Positions 1 through 6,780 of a stretch of DNA of 15,220 nt are shown piece by piece. How positions within the stretch are numbered: the stretch's first letter is position 1; every line of letters starts with the position of its first letter. The notes under the pieces are model-generated. The model did no database searches. It saw only the letters and a list, made by a program, of their open reading frames with translations, and was not told where the DNA came from. Source of the stretch: Lachnospiraceae bacterium (GTDB lineage: Bacteria; Bacillota; Clostridia; Lachnospirales; Lachnospiraceae); NCBI GenBank assembly GCA_009774395.1, contig VSNQ01000113.1:1-15220 (forward strand). Direction: 5' to 3'. Both the position numbers and the translations under genes were made by a program.

Positions 1-52
1 ACCCAACTGTATAAATATCTGTAAGTTGTTTTCCAATGATTGATGATACCAT
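1..52 (-). CDS. 5' end of an unidentified gene (partial)
   Basis: Only the first 17 codons lie in the window (protein begins MVSSIIGKQLTDIYTVG), and the rest runs off the left edge. The start is convincing: on the minus strand a perfect AAGGAG (64..59) sits 6 nt before ATG at 52. It begins 25 nt after the stop of the Imm51-containing gene on the same strand, so the two are probably one transcript. In polymorphic-toxin loci such tandem small genes are often further immunity or orphan toxin genes, but 17 residues are too few to name a family. Confidence 0.6.
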   Translation of the reverse strand, partial: MVSSIIGKQLTDIYTVG

Positions 53-77
53 TTTTATCTCCTTCTGAACAAACGTA

Positions 78-1172
78 CTATATCAGTTGAATCACTGCCT
101 CTAATTTTTCATTATTTTCACACGCCTCTTTTAATTTCAATACAAATTTCATCAACAGCTCTCTGTTGTCAGTATATGCACAAAATAAATCTGATTCGGA
201 ATCAAAATATATTTCGCCATCTAAATCTGCTTCCTGACGCAGTATACTTGCTACCTTCTCCCAGTCATACCCACTCCCCATAATTCCTTCATCCATTCTT
301 TTCATAAACAGTTCTTTTTTGTACAATGAAGTATCCAAAGATACGGACATCATACCACTTTCTATCTTCATCATATGAAATGGCAAAATATGCTCCTGAT
401 TCTCTCGATTTACATCCGTCCCAGTCAATTCTGATGTTTCAAACGTATCAGCATTCTCATAAAAAGTATCCAAAATAACTAATTTACCCTTTGAAGACAT
501 ATAGCCTTTATCATACATATCCTCTACTGCCCACTCCGTAAGATCTTCATAAAACTCGTCACCCTCTTGAGGATACACGCTATTATTCTCATTTGTGAAT
601 AAATGTTTTTTATTGTGTTTGGGATTTGTCATAAGCTCTTCGATCACTTCCTCATAACCTCTTGCCTCGTTTAAGTCCACAAATGAATCAATCAGAAACA
701 GCTTTTTATAATTCTTTCCATTCATCTGATGCTGTTTCAAACGATCCTCTAATGGCAATGCTGTCACTCCTACGTAAGATAAAAACATTTCATCAGAAGA
801 TGTATACTCCATCGCAACATAAACCTGATGGCTTTTTCTTATTTCCAGCCAGACACGTTCCATTGTACTCAAATCCTCTGTCACCCGCTTTAATTCCAGC
901 GCAAACTTTTCCAGCACTTCAATCTGTTCAGAATAGATGCAAAACATTCCTGATTCTGAATCCGATTCAATATCCTTTGTCATTTCGGGAAAACATTTTC
1001 TCACATAACTTTCCGCGAAAAGTTCCCAATCATATCCACAACCATAATAAGTTTCGAAATCGTCATATTTCTGAAAAAAGTCAGTTCTATATTCACCTTC
1101 ATTTAAACAAACAGTTGCAATTCCATCTTCCATACAAGAAAAATCAAATGGCTCAATCTTATTATTTATCAA
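78..1172 (-). CDS. Imm51 / GIY-YIG-like / Imm51 tripartite protein
   Basis: A 364-aa protein with two copies of an immunity-protein-51-like domain (about residues 8-100 and 264-352). Both copies carry a GYDW motif and a D-S-E-S..F-C..Y motif, so they are paralogous. Imm51 proteins are cytoplasmic antidotes to contact-dependent or secreted polymorphic toxins. The middle (about 115-222) resembles a GIY-YIG/URI nuclease toxin domain: VYV at 117-119, YVG at 133-135, R144, E174 and an N-rich NNSVYP region near 196-201. The start is a TTG at 1172: AGGAGGG (1185..1179) stands 6 nt upstream, while the in-frame ATG 64 codons earlier has no ribosome site. No signal peptide or membrane segment is seen, which fits a cytoplasmic antidote. 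It leads an operon with the gene at the left edge. The Imm51 call is fairly sure; the nuclease-like call is motif-based. Confidence 0.75.
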   Translation of the reverse strand: MINNKIEPFDFSCMEDGIATVCLNEGEYRTDFFQKYDDFETYYGCGYDWELFAESYVRKCFPEMTKDIESDSESGMFCIYSEQIEVLEKFALELKRVTEDLSTMERVWLEIRKSHQVYVAMEYTSSDEMFLSYVGVTALPLEDRLKQHQMNGKNYKKLFLIDSFVDLNEARGYEEVIEELMTNPKHNKKHLFTNENNSVYPQEGDEFYEDLTEWAVEDMYDKGYMSSKGKLVILDTFYENADTFETSELTGTDVNRENQEHILPFHMMKIESGMMSVSLDTSLYKKELFMKRMDEGIMGSGYDWEKVASILRQEADLDGEIYFDSESDLFCAYTDNRELLMKFVLKLKEACENNEKLEAVIQLI

Positions 1173-1437
1173 AATAAACCCTCCTAAAAATTTACGTTCC
1201 TGTCTGCTCTGGTCCGTTTTCATTGTAAGCCAAAGCAGGAGACAGCCTGTTTGGGCAGTACACATATCCCCTACAAAAATAGTATACTGTACTTTACGGA
1301 CAAAAGAAATACCTAAGTCATAAAATCTGCCAGTCTTCTTAAAACAAATAAAAGCATCTGCCACCTATACAACTGGCAAATGCTCCTACCGCTTACAAAA
1401 AATTTTCCGATCGGAAACTCATCAACTCAAATACCAT
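1173..1437. other. Intergenic region upstream of the Imm51 gene
   Basis: This 265-bp stretch between the acidic ORF and the Imm51 gene holds the AGGAGGG site (1185..1179) that sets the TTG start. A minus-strand frame is open across much of it, but it has no ribosome site and no recognisable domain, so I treat it as a leader or eroded sequence. No clear promoter or terminator could be assigned. Confidence 0.4.
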
Positions 1438-1845
1438 TTATTTGTCCTTTAAAGTTTTGAATGTTCCAAAAATCACATCATATGCATTTTCATAATCAAT
1501 ATCGACCAATAATGACACCTTGCACACCTCTCTTTTCACGCCCCAGTATTTCTGTGTCATTTCCTCTGGCATTTCCGCCACGAGTATTTCATCTTCTATT
1601 TCTTCATAATCCACATCATACAACGGATCTGCAAAATAATAATAACTTGCCGCCGAGACGCCCGGGGAAAAGTGTTTGATATCTTCGTACTCAAACTTTG
1701 CCATTTCCACTCTCGGCTCATTTGTCTCATAATATCCATCGGGGTCGTACAATAAAATTTCAAGGACATAGATTGGTCCATCCCTCCACCCGTTTTCAAG
1801 CATATAATGGCGAATTAAATGTAAAAAATCAGAAAGGAAAAGCAC
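1438..1845 (-). CDS. Unidentified acidic protein, start unclear (possibly 5'-truncated)
   Basis: This frame encodes about 135 aa of convincing soluble-protein sequence rich in D, E and Y (for example residues around FEYEDIKHFSPG and DVDYEEIEDEI). I do not recognise the family; size, acidity and place beside the Imm51 gene suggest an immunity-type protein, which is inference. The first usable start is a GTG at 1845, with an ATG at 1803 further in, and neither has a Shine-Dalgarno sequence. The frame stays open upstream of the GTG to a stop just before the divergent XRE promoter region. The 5' part may therefore have been lost, leaving a remnant. Confidence 0.5.
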   Translation of the reverse strand: MLFLSDFLHLIRHYMLENGWRDGPIYVLEILLYDPDGYYETNEPRVEMAKFEYEDIKHFSPGVSAASYYYFADPLYDVDYEEIEDEILVAEMPEEMTQKYWGVKREVCKVSLLVDIDYENAYDVIFGTFKTLKDK

Positions 1846-1878
1846 AGTCCAGACGGAAACGGCTAAGTCAAGAAATAT

Positions 1879-1921
1879 TTGTGAAATTACAAGAATGATG
1901 TTATAATAAAAGCCAGGCTTT
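1879..1921 (+). promoter_or_regulatory. Promoter with overlapping palindrome for the XRE gene
   Basis: TTGTGA (1879-1884), a 17-nt spacer and a perfect TATAAT (1902-1907) make a good sigma-A promoter. Immediately after the -10, at the expected start of transcription, lies a palindrome AAAGCC-A-GGCTTT (1909-1921). Its place over the start site suggests an operator, most simply for autoregulation by the HTH protein encoded next. That link is inference. Confidence 0.6.
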
Positions 1922-1972
1922 AAGGCTTATTTAAAAATATTCCCGACAGTGGAGAAAGGCAGGGAAACAAAT

Positions 1973-2218
1973 ATGCACATCAGCTACAAACCGCTCTGGC
2001 ATACACTGGTGGAGCGTGACATGAGGAAAGAGGATTTAAGGCTTGCCGCCGGTCTGACTACAAACATGATTGCCAACATGGGTAAGGAAGGGAAAAATAT
2101 CAGCATGGATACATTAGTTCGTATTTGTGAAACACTGGACTGCGGCATACTGGATGTGATTGAATTAGCCAGTGACGAGCCTTCCGTTACAGAAAAGAGA
2201 AAACAACAGAAAGAATAA
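1973..2218 (+). CDS. Small XRE/Cro-type helix-turn-helix regulator
   Basis: An 81-aa protein that is essentially one HTH domain of the YozG-like (HTH_26) type: KEDLRLAAGL, then NMIANMGKEGKNISMDTLVRI, then ETLDCGILDVIEL, followed by a short charged tail. Proteins of this kind bind DNA as dimers and often control their own or neighbouring genes. I chose ATG 1973 over the in-frame GTG 1949 because the domain begins at MHISYKPLW and a purine-rich GGCAGGGA lies just upstream. It is transcribed from the promoter at 1879-1907, divergently from the immunity island, so it may regulate that island or only itself. Confidence 0.8.
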   Translation: MHISYKPLWHTLVERDMRKEDLRLAAGLTTNMIANMGKEGKNISMDTLVRICETLDCGILDVIELASDEPSVTEKRKQQKE

Positions 2219-2368
2219 TTAAGAAGTGGGAATAAGCAGATACCCGAACGGGATAATCGACAGATATTGATATTTTACGGAGAATTTTTGTGAAAACTTA
2301 TTCCATCTGGAAAGACAATGTAATATAATAGAGCCAGCGAAAAATGGGGATTAGGAGGAGTGAATACA

Positions 2369-2659
2369 ATGATAAGGCATATATGTATGTTTACATTAAA
2401 AGAGGATAATAGGGAAAAGAATATTATTGAATTTTTTGAAAGAGCTGAAAAGTTAAGAGAATTAGAGATAATAAAACAATTTAATATAGTTAGAAATGCA
2501 GAAAGAACACCAGTTTCTAATTATGATGTTGCTTTAATTTTTGACTTCGATACGGTAGAAACATTAGATGAATACCAAAAATCACAACTGCACATGGAAT
2601 TTGGAGAATTTGTATATTCCATTAGAGTTGATAGAGCTTGTATTGATTATGAAATTTGA
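2369..2659 (+). CDS. Dabb-family (stress-responsive A/B barrel) protein
   Basis: A 96-aa protein with the look of a dimeric alpha+beta barrel (Dabb) domain: an N-terminal strand with an early His (MIRHICMFTLKE), a central helix, then NYDVALIFDFDTVETLDEYQ and a C-terminal H-x-EF segment followed by a last strand. Members are small cytoplasmic proteins; some are oxygenases or cyclases, and most are uncharacterised. ATG 2369 is favoured because AGGAGG (2353-2358) is correctly spaced for it and only 1 nt from the in-frame GTG at 2360. A TATAAT at 2324-2329 lies upstream with only a weak -35. The gene is clearly more AT-rich than its neighbours, which hints at a separate origin. Confidence 0.75.
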   Translation: MIRHICMFTLKEDNREKNIIEFFERAEKLRELEIIKQFNIVRNAERTPVSNYDVALIFDFDTVETLDEYQKSQLHMEFGEFVYSIRVDRACIDYEI

Positions 2660-2727
2660 TTTAGCTAAAGAGAGATATGGTAACATACTAAAATTTTCAA
2701 TGAAATCTTTTAATTGGGAGGGTGGTA

Positions 2728-3141
2728 ATGTACGAGAGAATGCTGAATAGGCAGGCTGTTCCAACCGTAGAGGAAATGACAGAGTATTGTTCGGAAAATG
2801 CAGAACGCTTTTCTATGATAAATGACTGGCTGGCTGCTACGTTTCATACAGAGCAGAAAGTGGTTTTCCCTTATGGCAATAAATACGGCTGGGGAATCGG
2901 ACATTATAAGAAGAAAAAACTTATGTGTAATATCTTTGCTGAAGCTGGCGCATTTACAGTTATGATGAGATTGGCAGATGCGCAATATGAAACGGTTTAT
3001 GGGGAACTGAAAAAGTACACCCAAGAACAAATTGATAATAAATATCCCTGTGGTGACGGCGGCTGGATACATTATCGGGTTCTCTGCCAAGAACATTATG
3101 AAGATATCAAGAAACTGTTGGAGGTAAAATGTAGAGGATAA
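2728..3141 (+). CDS. DUF3788 family protein
   Basis: A 137-aa soluble protein of full family length. The conserved blocks are visible: an N-terminal P-T-V-E-E-M region, VFPYGNKYGWG, a central K-K-x-L-M-C-N-I-F-A segment with AFTVMMRL, then NKYPCGDGGWIHYRV near the C-terminus. DUF3788 proteins are common in gut Firmicutes; no biochemical role is established, though the fold resembles small-molecule or nucleotide-handling domains such as those beside GyrI-like proteins. ATG 2728 follows GGGAGGG (about 2716-2722) at good spacing and is preferred to the in-frame GTG at 2722. It lies 68 nt after the Dabb gene and 67 nt before the GyrI-like gene. Confidence 0.85.
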   Translation: MYERMLNRQAVPTVEEMTEYCSENAERFSMINDWLAATFHTEQKVVFPYGNKYGWGIGHYKKKKLMCNIFAEAGAFTVMMRLADAQYETVYGELKKYTQEQIDNKYPCGDGGWIHYRVLCQEHYEDIKKLLEVKCRG

Positions 3142-3208
3142 AGTATGTTGCTTTCATTGAACGCAATAACTTTCATCTTATCGGAATCAAAAAATGAGGA
3201 ACAATACA

Positions 3209-3769
3209 ATGGATATAAGGCATCCGCAAGAAAATATCATTAAAACTTATGACTACAACGGAATTGCTGTTGATTTGGTTGAGTGGAGCGATTCTGTCTG
3301 GTGCGGAAAAGTCGGTTATGCAGGCAATAATACGGATGAACCGAATGTTGAAAAAATTATGGAGGATTTTATGTCGCTCTCCGCATCACCAAACAGCCGT
3401 GAAGATAATTGGGATATCTGCATGAGTCTGAATTATCTTTCGTGCGAACGTCCCAGCGGCGTGATGTTTGGTTTTTTTGTCGCAACCGATGTTCAGCCTG
3501 CTTCCTATGACATTTGCAAAATTCCCGCCGCAAAATTTTTACGGATAAGAATGTGTGATGAAACCGCAAGAGCACTCGGACATGAACCGTGGGCGGGCGG
3601 CGTTCCGCCATATCATTGGATTGGAGAGCAGATTGCCCCCAAACTCGGCTACACTTATGGCAATGACACGCTGCCAATCATTGAATATTATGGTTTCTTC
3701 AAACCGGAAGAAGGCACACACGAATATTGTTACTTATATGTTCCGGTACAGGAAAATAATGCTATCTAA
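3209..3769 (+). CDS. GyrI-like / AraC effector-binding domain protein
   Basis: A 186-aa protein whose whole length resembles the GyrI-like small-molecule-binding domain (the BmrR/Rob effector-binding fold). The features seen are an N-terminal strand region, a middle segment with SGVMFGFFVATDV, a KIPAAKFLRIRM strand, a W-I-G-E-Q-I helix and a C-terminal IEYYG....CYLYVPV end. There is no DNA-binding domain. Stand-alone members bind hydrophobic or cationic compounds, and some hydrolyse them. ATG 3209 is chosen because GAGGA (3196-3200) is well placed for it; the ATG five codons earlier has no site. It sits with other small possible drug-response genes (DUF3788, VOC), which fits a detoxification role by inference. 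Confidence 0.75.
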   Translation: MDIRHPQENIIKTYDYNGIAVDLVEWSDSVWCGKVGYAGNNTDEPNVEKIMEDFMSLSASPNSREDNWDICMSLNYLSCERPSGVMFGFFVATDVQPASYDICKIPAAKFLRIRMCDETARALGHEPWAGGVPPYHWIGEQIAPKLGYTYGNDTLPIIEYYGFFKPEEGTHEYCYLYVPVQENNAI

Positions 3770-3840
3770 AAATAAATTCTCTGTCTGTTGAAAAATCAAG
3801 TATAAAGGCAAACAGGGATTTGGTAAAGGAGGCTTTATTT

Positions 3841-4251
3841 ATGAGATTGGACGGATATGGATTGTTTGTCAAAGATATGGGAACAATGATTCAGTTTTAC
3901 CGGGACGTACTTAGTTTTGAAATCAAAGAGAATGAGGACACGGACATTGTGTATCTGTTGAAAGATGGAACATTATTCTTTTTGTACAGAAGAAGAGATT
4001 TTGAAAAATTAACGGATAGGAAATATGAATATCTCAAAGGAGTAAACGGTCATTCCGAAATGGCTTTGTATGTAGATACCTACGAGGAAGTAGATGTGCA
4101 GTATCAGAACGCTGTTGCACATGGAGCTACATCTTTGTTAGAACCAACAACCGAACCGTGGGGGCAGCGGACTTGCTTTATTGCCGACCCGGAGGGAAAT
4201 ATCATTGAGATAGGTTCTTGGAATAAACCATATGAGGAAAAAGATTTGTAA
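3841..4251 (+). CDS. VOC-family (glyoxalase/bleomycin-resistance type) protein
   Basis: A 136-aa two-module VOC protein. Module 1 contains LFVKDMGTMIQFYRDVLSF; module 2 contains the GHSEMALYV strand, an R-T-C-F-I-A-D-P-E-G-N-I-I-E-I-G strand-turn-strand and the terminal glutamate typical of the metal-binding edge. Family members bind a divalent metal in a dimer interface and act as glyoxalases, dioxygenases, fosfomycin-modifying enzymes or drug-sequestering proteins. The sequence does not settle which applies here. Start ATG 3841 is preceded by AAAGGAGG (about 3825-3831), while the longer in-frame TTG at 3820 would put that site inside the gene. It is the last gene of the plus-strand cluster and is followed by a terminator. 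Confidence 0.85.
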   Translation: MRLDGYGLFVKDMGTMIQFYRDVLSFEIKENEDTDIVYLLKDGTLFFLYRRRDFEKLTDRKYEYLKGVNGHSEMALYVDTYEEVDVQYQNAVAHGATSLLEPTTEPWGQRTCFIADPEGNIIEIGSWNKPYEEKDL

Positions 4252-4335
4252 ATTTGCCAGCTTTTTGCTTGTAGAGTTGTAGCAAACATACTGAAAATTG
4301 AATAACCGCCGCTATATAGAAACGGCACACCAAGA

Positions 4336-4367
4336 CAGGAAATCAAGAAAAGGTTTCCTGTTTTTTT
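4336..4367 (+). terminator. Rho-independent terminator after the VOC gene
   Basis: A perfect 7-bp stem CAGGAAA / TTTCCTG (4336-4342 and 4354-4360) with an 11-nt loop is followed by seven T residues (4361-4367). It closes the plus-strand cluster, 85 nt after the VOC stop codon. Confidence 0.8.
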
Positions 4368-4493
4368 GCGCCCATTTTTGGCATTTTCGAAAATCGCTAG
4401 TATTATGCCGTGCAAAGGGGGGATAGAGAGAAATCCCCTCTCCCATTTGGCAAATCCACAGACTGTCCGTGGAGGACGAGTGAAAAGAAATTT

Positions 4494-5072
4494 TCACAAA
4501 TTCCCGCCTATTCCGGCTTGTGCGGTTTTGTAAGGAATAGAGGAAAATTTCCGCAAGTCTCCGTCATTTTTGCTTTGCGTGGTGTGGGTCAGCATTTTGT
4601 ACTTCATCGAGGATAGGGTCAGGGGCTTGCCGTTTAGGGAAGCCGCCTGCTCCGAGAAGTCCAGAAACAGCCGCCCGTCGTCGTAAATGTCCTTGGCCGG
4701 TTTGTGGTGTTCCAGCATGGCGAACATGGCTTTGATTTTCCGCTGCAAGGCCCCGATCACAAAGGGCTTTGTGATGTAGTCCACCGCGCCCACCTCATAG
4801 CCCCGTATCTGGTCGCTCTCCTGATCGTTGGCGGTCAGGAAAATTACAATGGTGTCCGGGTGCTGGGGCTTTATCAGTTTGCACAGCTCAAAACCATTCC
4901 CGTCCGGCAGGTTGATGTCCAGCAGCACTAAATCAAATTCCCGCTGGCGGATGGCGTCGGCTGCGGTTCTGGCATTTAGGGCAGAAGTCACGCCGTAGCC
5001 GTCTGCGGTCAGGTTATAGGCCAACATCTTATTCAAAAAACTGTCGTCCTCGACAATTAAAATCTGCTTCAT
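4494..5072 (-). pseudogene. OmpR-family response regulator truncated in its DNA-binding domain
   Basis: The receiver domain is intact: acidic E8-D9-D10, phospho-acceptor D52 in LLDINLPDGNG, T80 and K102 in ITKPF. A winged-helix domain then begins (DDGRLFLDF..., LTLSSMKYKML) but homology stops at about residue 161 (near 4590). The last 31 residues are unrelated read-through, so the recognition helix and wing are missing. The full family length is about 220-230 aa; this is 192. Start ATG 5072 follows GGAAGTGAGG. The gene is visibly GC-richer than its surroundings and no histidine kinase follows, so it looks like an imported two-component gene cut by a rearrangement. It could still be phosphorylated but should not bind DNA in the usual way. 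Confidence 0.8.
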
Positions 5073-5185
5073 ATCCTCACTTCCTTTACTTTTTGCAGAT
5101 AGTATAACAGGCAAATGTCCGCGAAATGTTACAGTGGACGGATGTTTGAAAATCTATCAGCAAAACATGGCTCTATTAATCTATT

Positions 5186-5231
5186 AAAAAGCAGCACCGA
5201 AGAAGATACTTTCATATTCTTCTCGGCGCTG
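5186..5231 (-). terminator. Terminator of the GntR-ABC operon
   Basis: Long near-perfect hairpin: CAGCACCGAAGAA (from 5192) pairs with TTCTTCTCGGCGCTG (to 5231) around a loop of about 12 nt. In the minus direction it is followed by a T-rich run (complement of 5186-5190). It lies just after the 40-aa ORF and ends the transcript that begins with the GntR gene. Confidence 0.8.
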
Positions 5232-5239
5232 TTTATAAA

Positions 5240-5362
5240 TTATTTCAGTTTATCCTTATTATTTTCTTGTTTCTTTTTATCCCGATATTTCCGTATGCGT
5301 TTATTACGGATAGGAACACCAACACCGATCAAAAGCACAACTGCTAAAATTGTGAAATCCAT
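5240..5362 (-). CDS. 40-aa single-pass membrane peptide
   Basis: ATG at 5362 is preceded by GAGGTGAT and starts 9 nt after the stop of the ABC fusion gene, so it is probably translationally coupled. The product has one hydrophobic helix (about residues 3-18, FTILAVVLLIGVGVP), then a strongly basic, lysine-rich tail of about 22 residues. A positive-inside reading puts the tail in the cytoplasm. It is followed at once by the operon terminator. Small basic membrane peptides occur at the ends of YtrA-type ABC operons, but the function is unknown. Confidence 0.65.
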   Translation of the reverse strand: MDFTILAVVLLIGVGVPIRNKRIRKYRDKKKQENNKDKLK

Positions 5363-5371
5363 ACAATCACC

Positions 5372-5965
5372 TCACATTTCTTTCTTCTTCATAATCCGAA
5401 TGGACAAGATGATGGAAACCGCATACATCACGACAATAGCAAAAACTGCAAGAAAAACAAGAAGTATCGGTGAAGATTCAATGACTAAAATAATTGAGTT
5501 TCCGATAGCCGGCATTTTAGAGAGAAGAAGTAAAGTCACCAAAAAACCGACCAACTTCATCTGCATACCTTTGGAAAGTTCTTTTACCTTTTTGGTGGGT
5601 GCAATATGAAATTTCCGCAACATATCCGCAAATTTCTGCCTGTTCCAATTTGGATAAAATACCGAAATGGATTTTTCAACCTGCAGCACTTTCCAATCAT
5701 CACTGAAATAATTTGTATCGAAAACAACGCCCAGCTCTGATTTTACTTTTTGTTCTTCTGTGATATTATCCAGCCCCATCACTTTGACTGTGCCGCCGGT
5801 GCGCCCCAGCATATTCAAAATCAGTTTGATTGTCGTCGTTTTGCCAGAACCATTCGGACCGATCAAGCCCATAATATAGCCCTTTGGCAAAGTAAAGCTG
5901 ATATTGTGAAGCTGAAAAGAATCAAAAGATTTTGAAAGGTTCGTTACCTCTAAATAATTAGTCAT
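5372..5965 (-). pseudogene. ABC ATPase fused in frame to the tail of an ABC-2 permease (internal deletion)
   Basis: Residues 1-137 are the first two thirds of a YtrB/CcmA-type ABC ATPase: Walker A GPNGSGKT at 36-43, a Q-loop region near 80-90 and signature LSKGMQMK at 130-137. Directly after the signature motif the sequence changes to a hydrophobic membrane protein tail (about 138-197) with two predicted helices and a basic end KKKEM. Walker B, D-loop and H-loop are missing, so ATP hydrolysis is not expected. The simplest explanation is an in-frame deletion joining neighbouring ATPase and permease genes, with the junction near 5552-5556. The start ATG overlaps the GntR stop by 8 nt (ATGACTAA), as in intact operons of this type. 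A deliberate chimera is much less likely than decay. Confidence 0.8.
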
Positions 5966-6341
5966 CTGTTTTTACCTCCGTTAAAATGTCCAAAAGGCGA
6001 TGTAATTCCTCTGTGGATAGATTTGCCATTTTTGCTGCTTTTATTGCTTCGGTAAGATTGTTTTCTACTTTGCAAATAAGCTGCTCCTTAATCAGTTCTG
6101 AACCAGACCCCATTACGAAACATCCGCGTCCCTGCACATTTTTAACAAAACCCTCTTGTTCTAATTCTGTGTATGCCTTTGTCACGGTTAAGACACTGAT
6201 TTTTAAGTCTTTGGCAAGTGTTCTAAGAGAGGGCAAAGTTTCTTCGGCTTGAAGCTCGCCAGATAAAATAGCCGCCTTGATCTGCTGTTTAATCTGCTCG
6301 TATATGGGGACGCCAGATACATTTGAAATAATCAGTTTCAT
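5958..6341 (-). CDS. GntR-family (YtrA subfamily) transcriptional repressor
   Basis: A 127-aa protein: winged HTH in about residues 3-70 (GVPIYEQIKQQIKAAILSGEL, LPSLRTLAKDLKISVLTVTKAY, LEQEGFV, GRGCFV) and a short helical C-terminal part of about 50 residues, the size typical of the YtrA subfamily. YtrA members repress adjacent ABC-transporter operons, often in response to cell-envelope stress. The start at 6341 follows GGAGG (6354..6350) with an 8-nt spacer; an earlier in-frame ATG overlaps that site and is unlikely. The gene overlaps the ABC fusion gene by 8 nt, and the palindrome at 6375-6388 lies over its promoter, which fits autorepression. The regulator seems intact although its transporter is broken. 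Confidence 0.85.
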   Translation of the reverse strand: MKLIISNVSGVPIYEQIKQQIKAAILSGELQAEETLPSLRTLAKDLKISVLTVTKAYTELEQEGFVKNVQGRGCFVMGSGSELIKEQLICKVENNLTEAIKAAKMANLSTEELHRLLDILTEVKTDD

Positions 6342-6669
6342 TGCTGCATCCTCCATGTTTTTCAACTGTTATGCTGTTATGCATAACACATCGCTTTTCA
6401 AAAAGCAACATGGCTCAAGAAAAATTCACAATAGAAAAAAATGATCGGGACAATAAATTTACTGTCCTGAATGATTTTCTCTCAAAAGAAAGCATCTATT
6501 CTGTCCACAAATTTTCCATACTATTAGCATCGTAACATAGATCACCAAGGATACAAATAAGCCTTCTCTATTCCTTTTATAATCAGTATAATCAAACCTA
6601 TCGACCGACATAATAAGGTTATTCCTTTGTGCAAATCGGCACGATAGAATATACTCGAGGTGAATGATT
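6342..6669. other. Region between the GntR promoter and the truncated HTH gene
   Basis: Apart from the GntR promoter and operator, this stretch has no convincing gene. The only plus-strand frame (to 6535) overlaps the operator and has no ribosome site. A GGACA...TGTCC inverted repeat (about 6451-6470) is too short to interpret. Confidence 0.4.
6375..6408 (-). promoter_or_regulatory. GntR operon promoter with overlapping palindromic operator
   Basis: Reading the minus strand, TTGCTT (6408..6403), a 17-nt spacer and TATGCA (6385..6380) form a moderate promoter. A perfect 14-bp palindrome TGTTATGCATAACA (6375-6388) covers the -10 element, and a partial second copy (GTTATGC, 6368-6374) lies next to it. 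This is the layout expected of a YtrA-type repressor binding its own promoter. Confidence 0.7.
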
Positions 6670-6780
6670 ATGCCGATTGATGATTTAAACGCTTTGGGTC
6701 AAAAAATGTGGGAAACCCGAAAAAGAAAAGACCTGACACAGCAGATATTACATACAATGAACTATATTCTCTCCATGTGA
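6670..6780 (+). pseudogene. Truncated XRE-type regulator (36 codons)
   Basis: ATG 6670 follows a good GAGGTGA site (about 6657-6663). The first 25 residues look like the start of an XRE repressor (LNALGQKMWETRKRKDLTQQ, helix 1 and the lead into helix 2). The sequence then leaves the HTH pattern and stops after 36 codons. A full domain needs about 60 residues, so this is a broken gene, or a very short peptide that cannot bind DNA as a normal HTH. Confidence 0.6.

Noticed and set aside
662..1177. Plus-strand frame of 171 codons
   Set aside because: It is the antisense of the Imm51 gene, with His/Ser/Pro/Phe-rich composition typical of a shadow frame.
1173..1364. N-terminal extension of the Imm51 protein from an upstream ATG
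   Set aside because: No ribosome site, no family match in the extra 64 residues, and an ideal site stands before the TTG at 1172.
2235..2262. CCCG-AA-CGGG hairpin after the XRE gene as a terminator
   Set aside because: The stem is only 4 bp and no T-run follows.
3142..3190. Short protein-like frame between the DUF3788 and GyrI-like genes (KYVAFIERNNFHLIGIKK)
   Set aside because: Only 18 codons, no start or ribosome site; too short to separate a remnant from chance.
4390..4500. Naming a specific integrative element for the segment next to the truncated response regulator
   Set aside because: The sequence feels like mobile-element flanking DNA, but no integrase, relaxase or defined end is in the window.
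5115..5609. Plus-strand frame of 164 codons
   Set aside because: It overlaps the terminator, the 40-aa ORF and the ABC fusion gene on the other strand; composition is that of antisense sequence.
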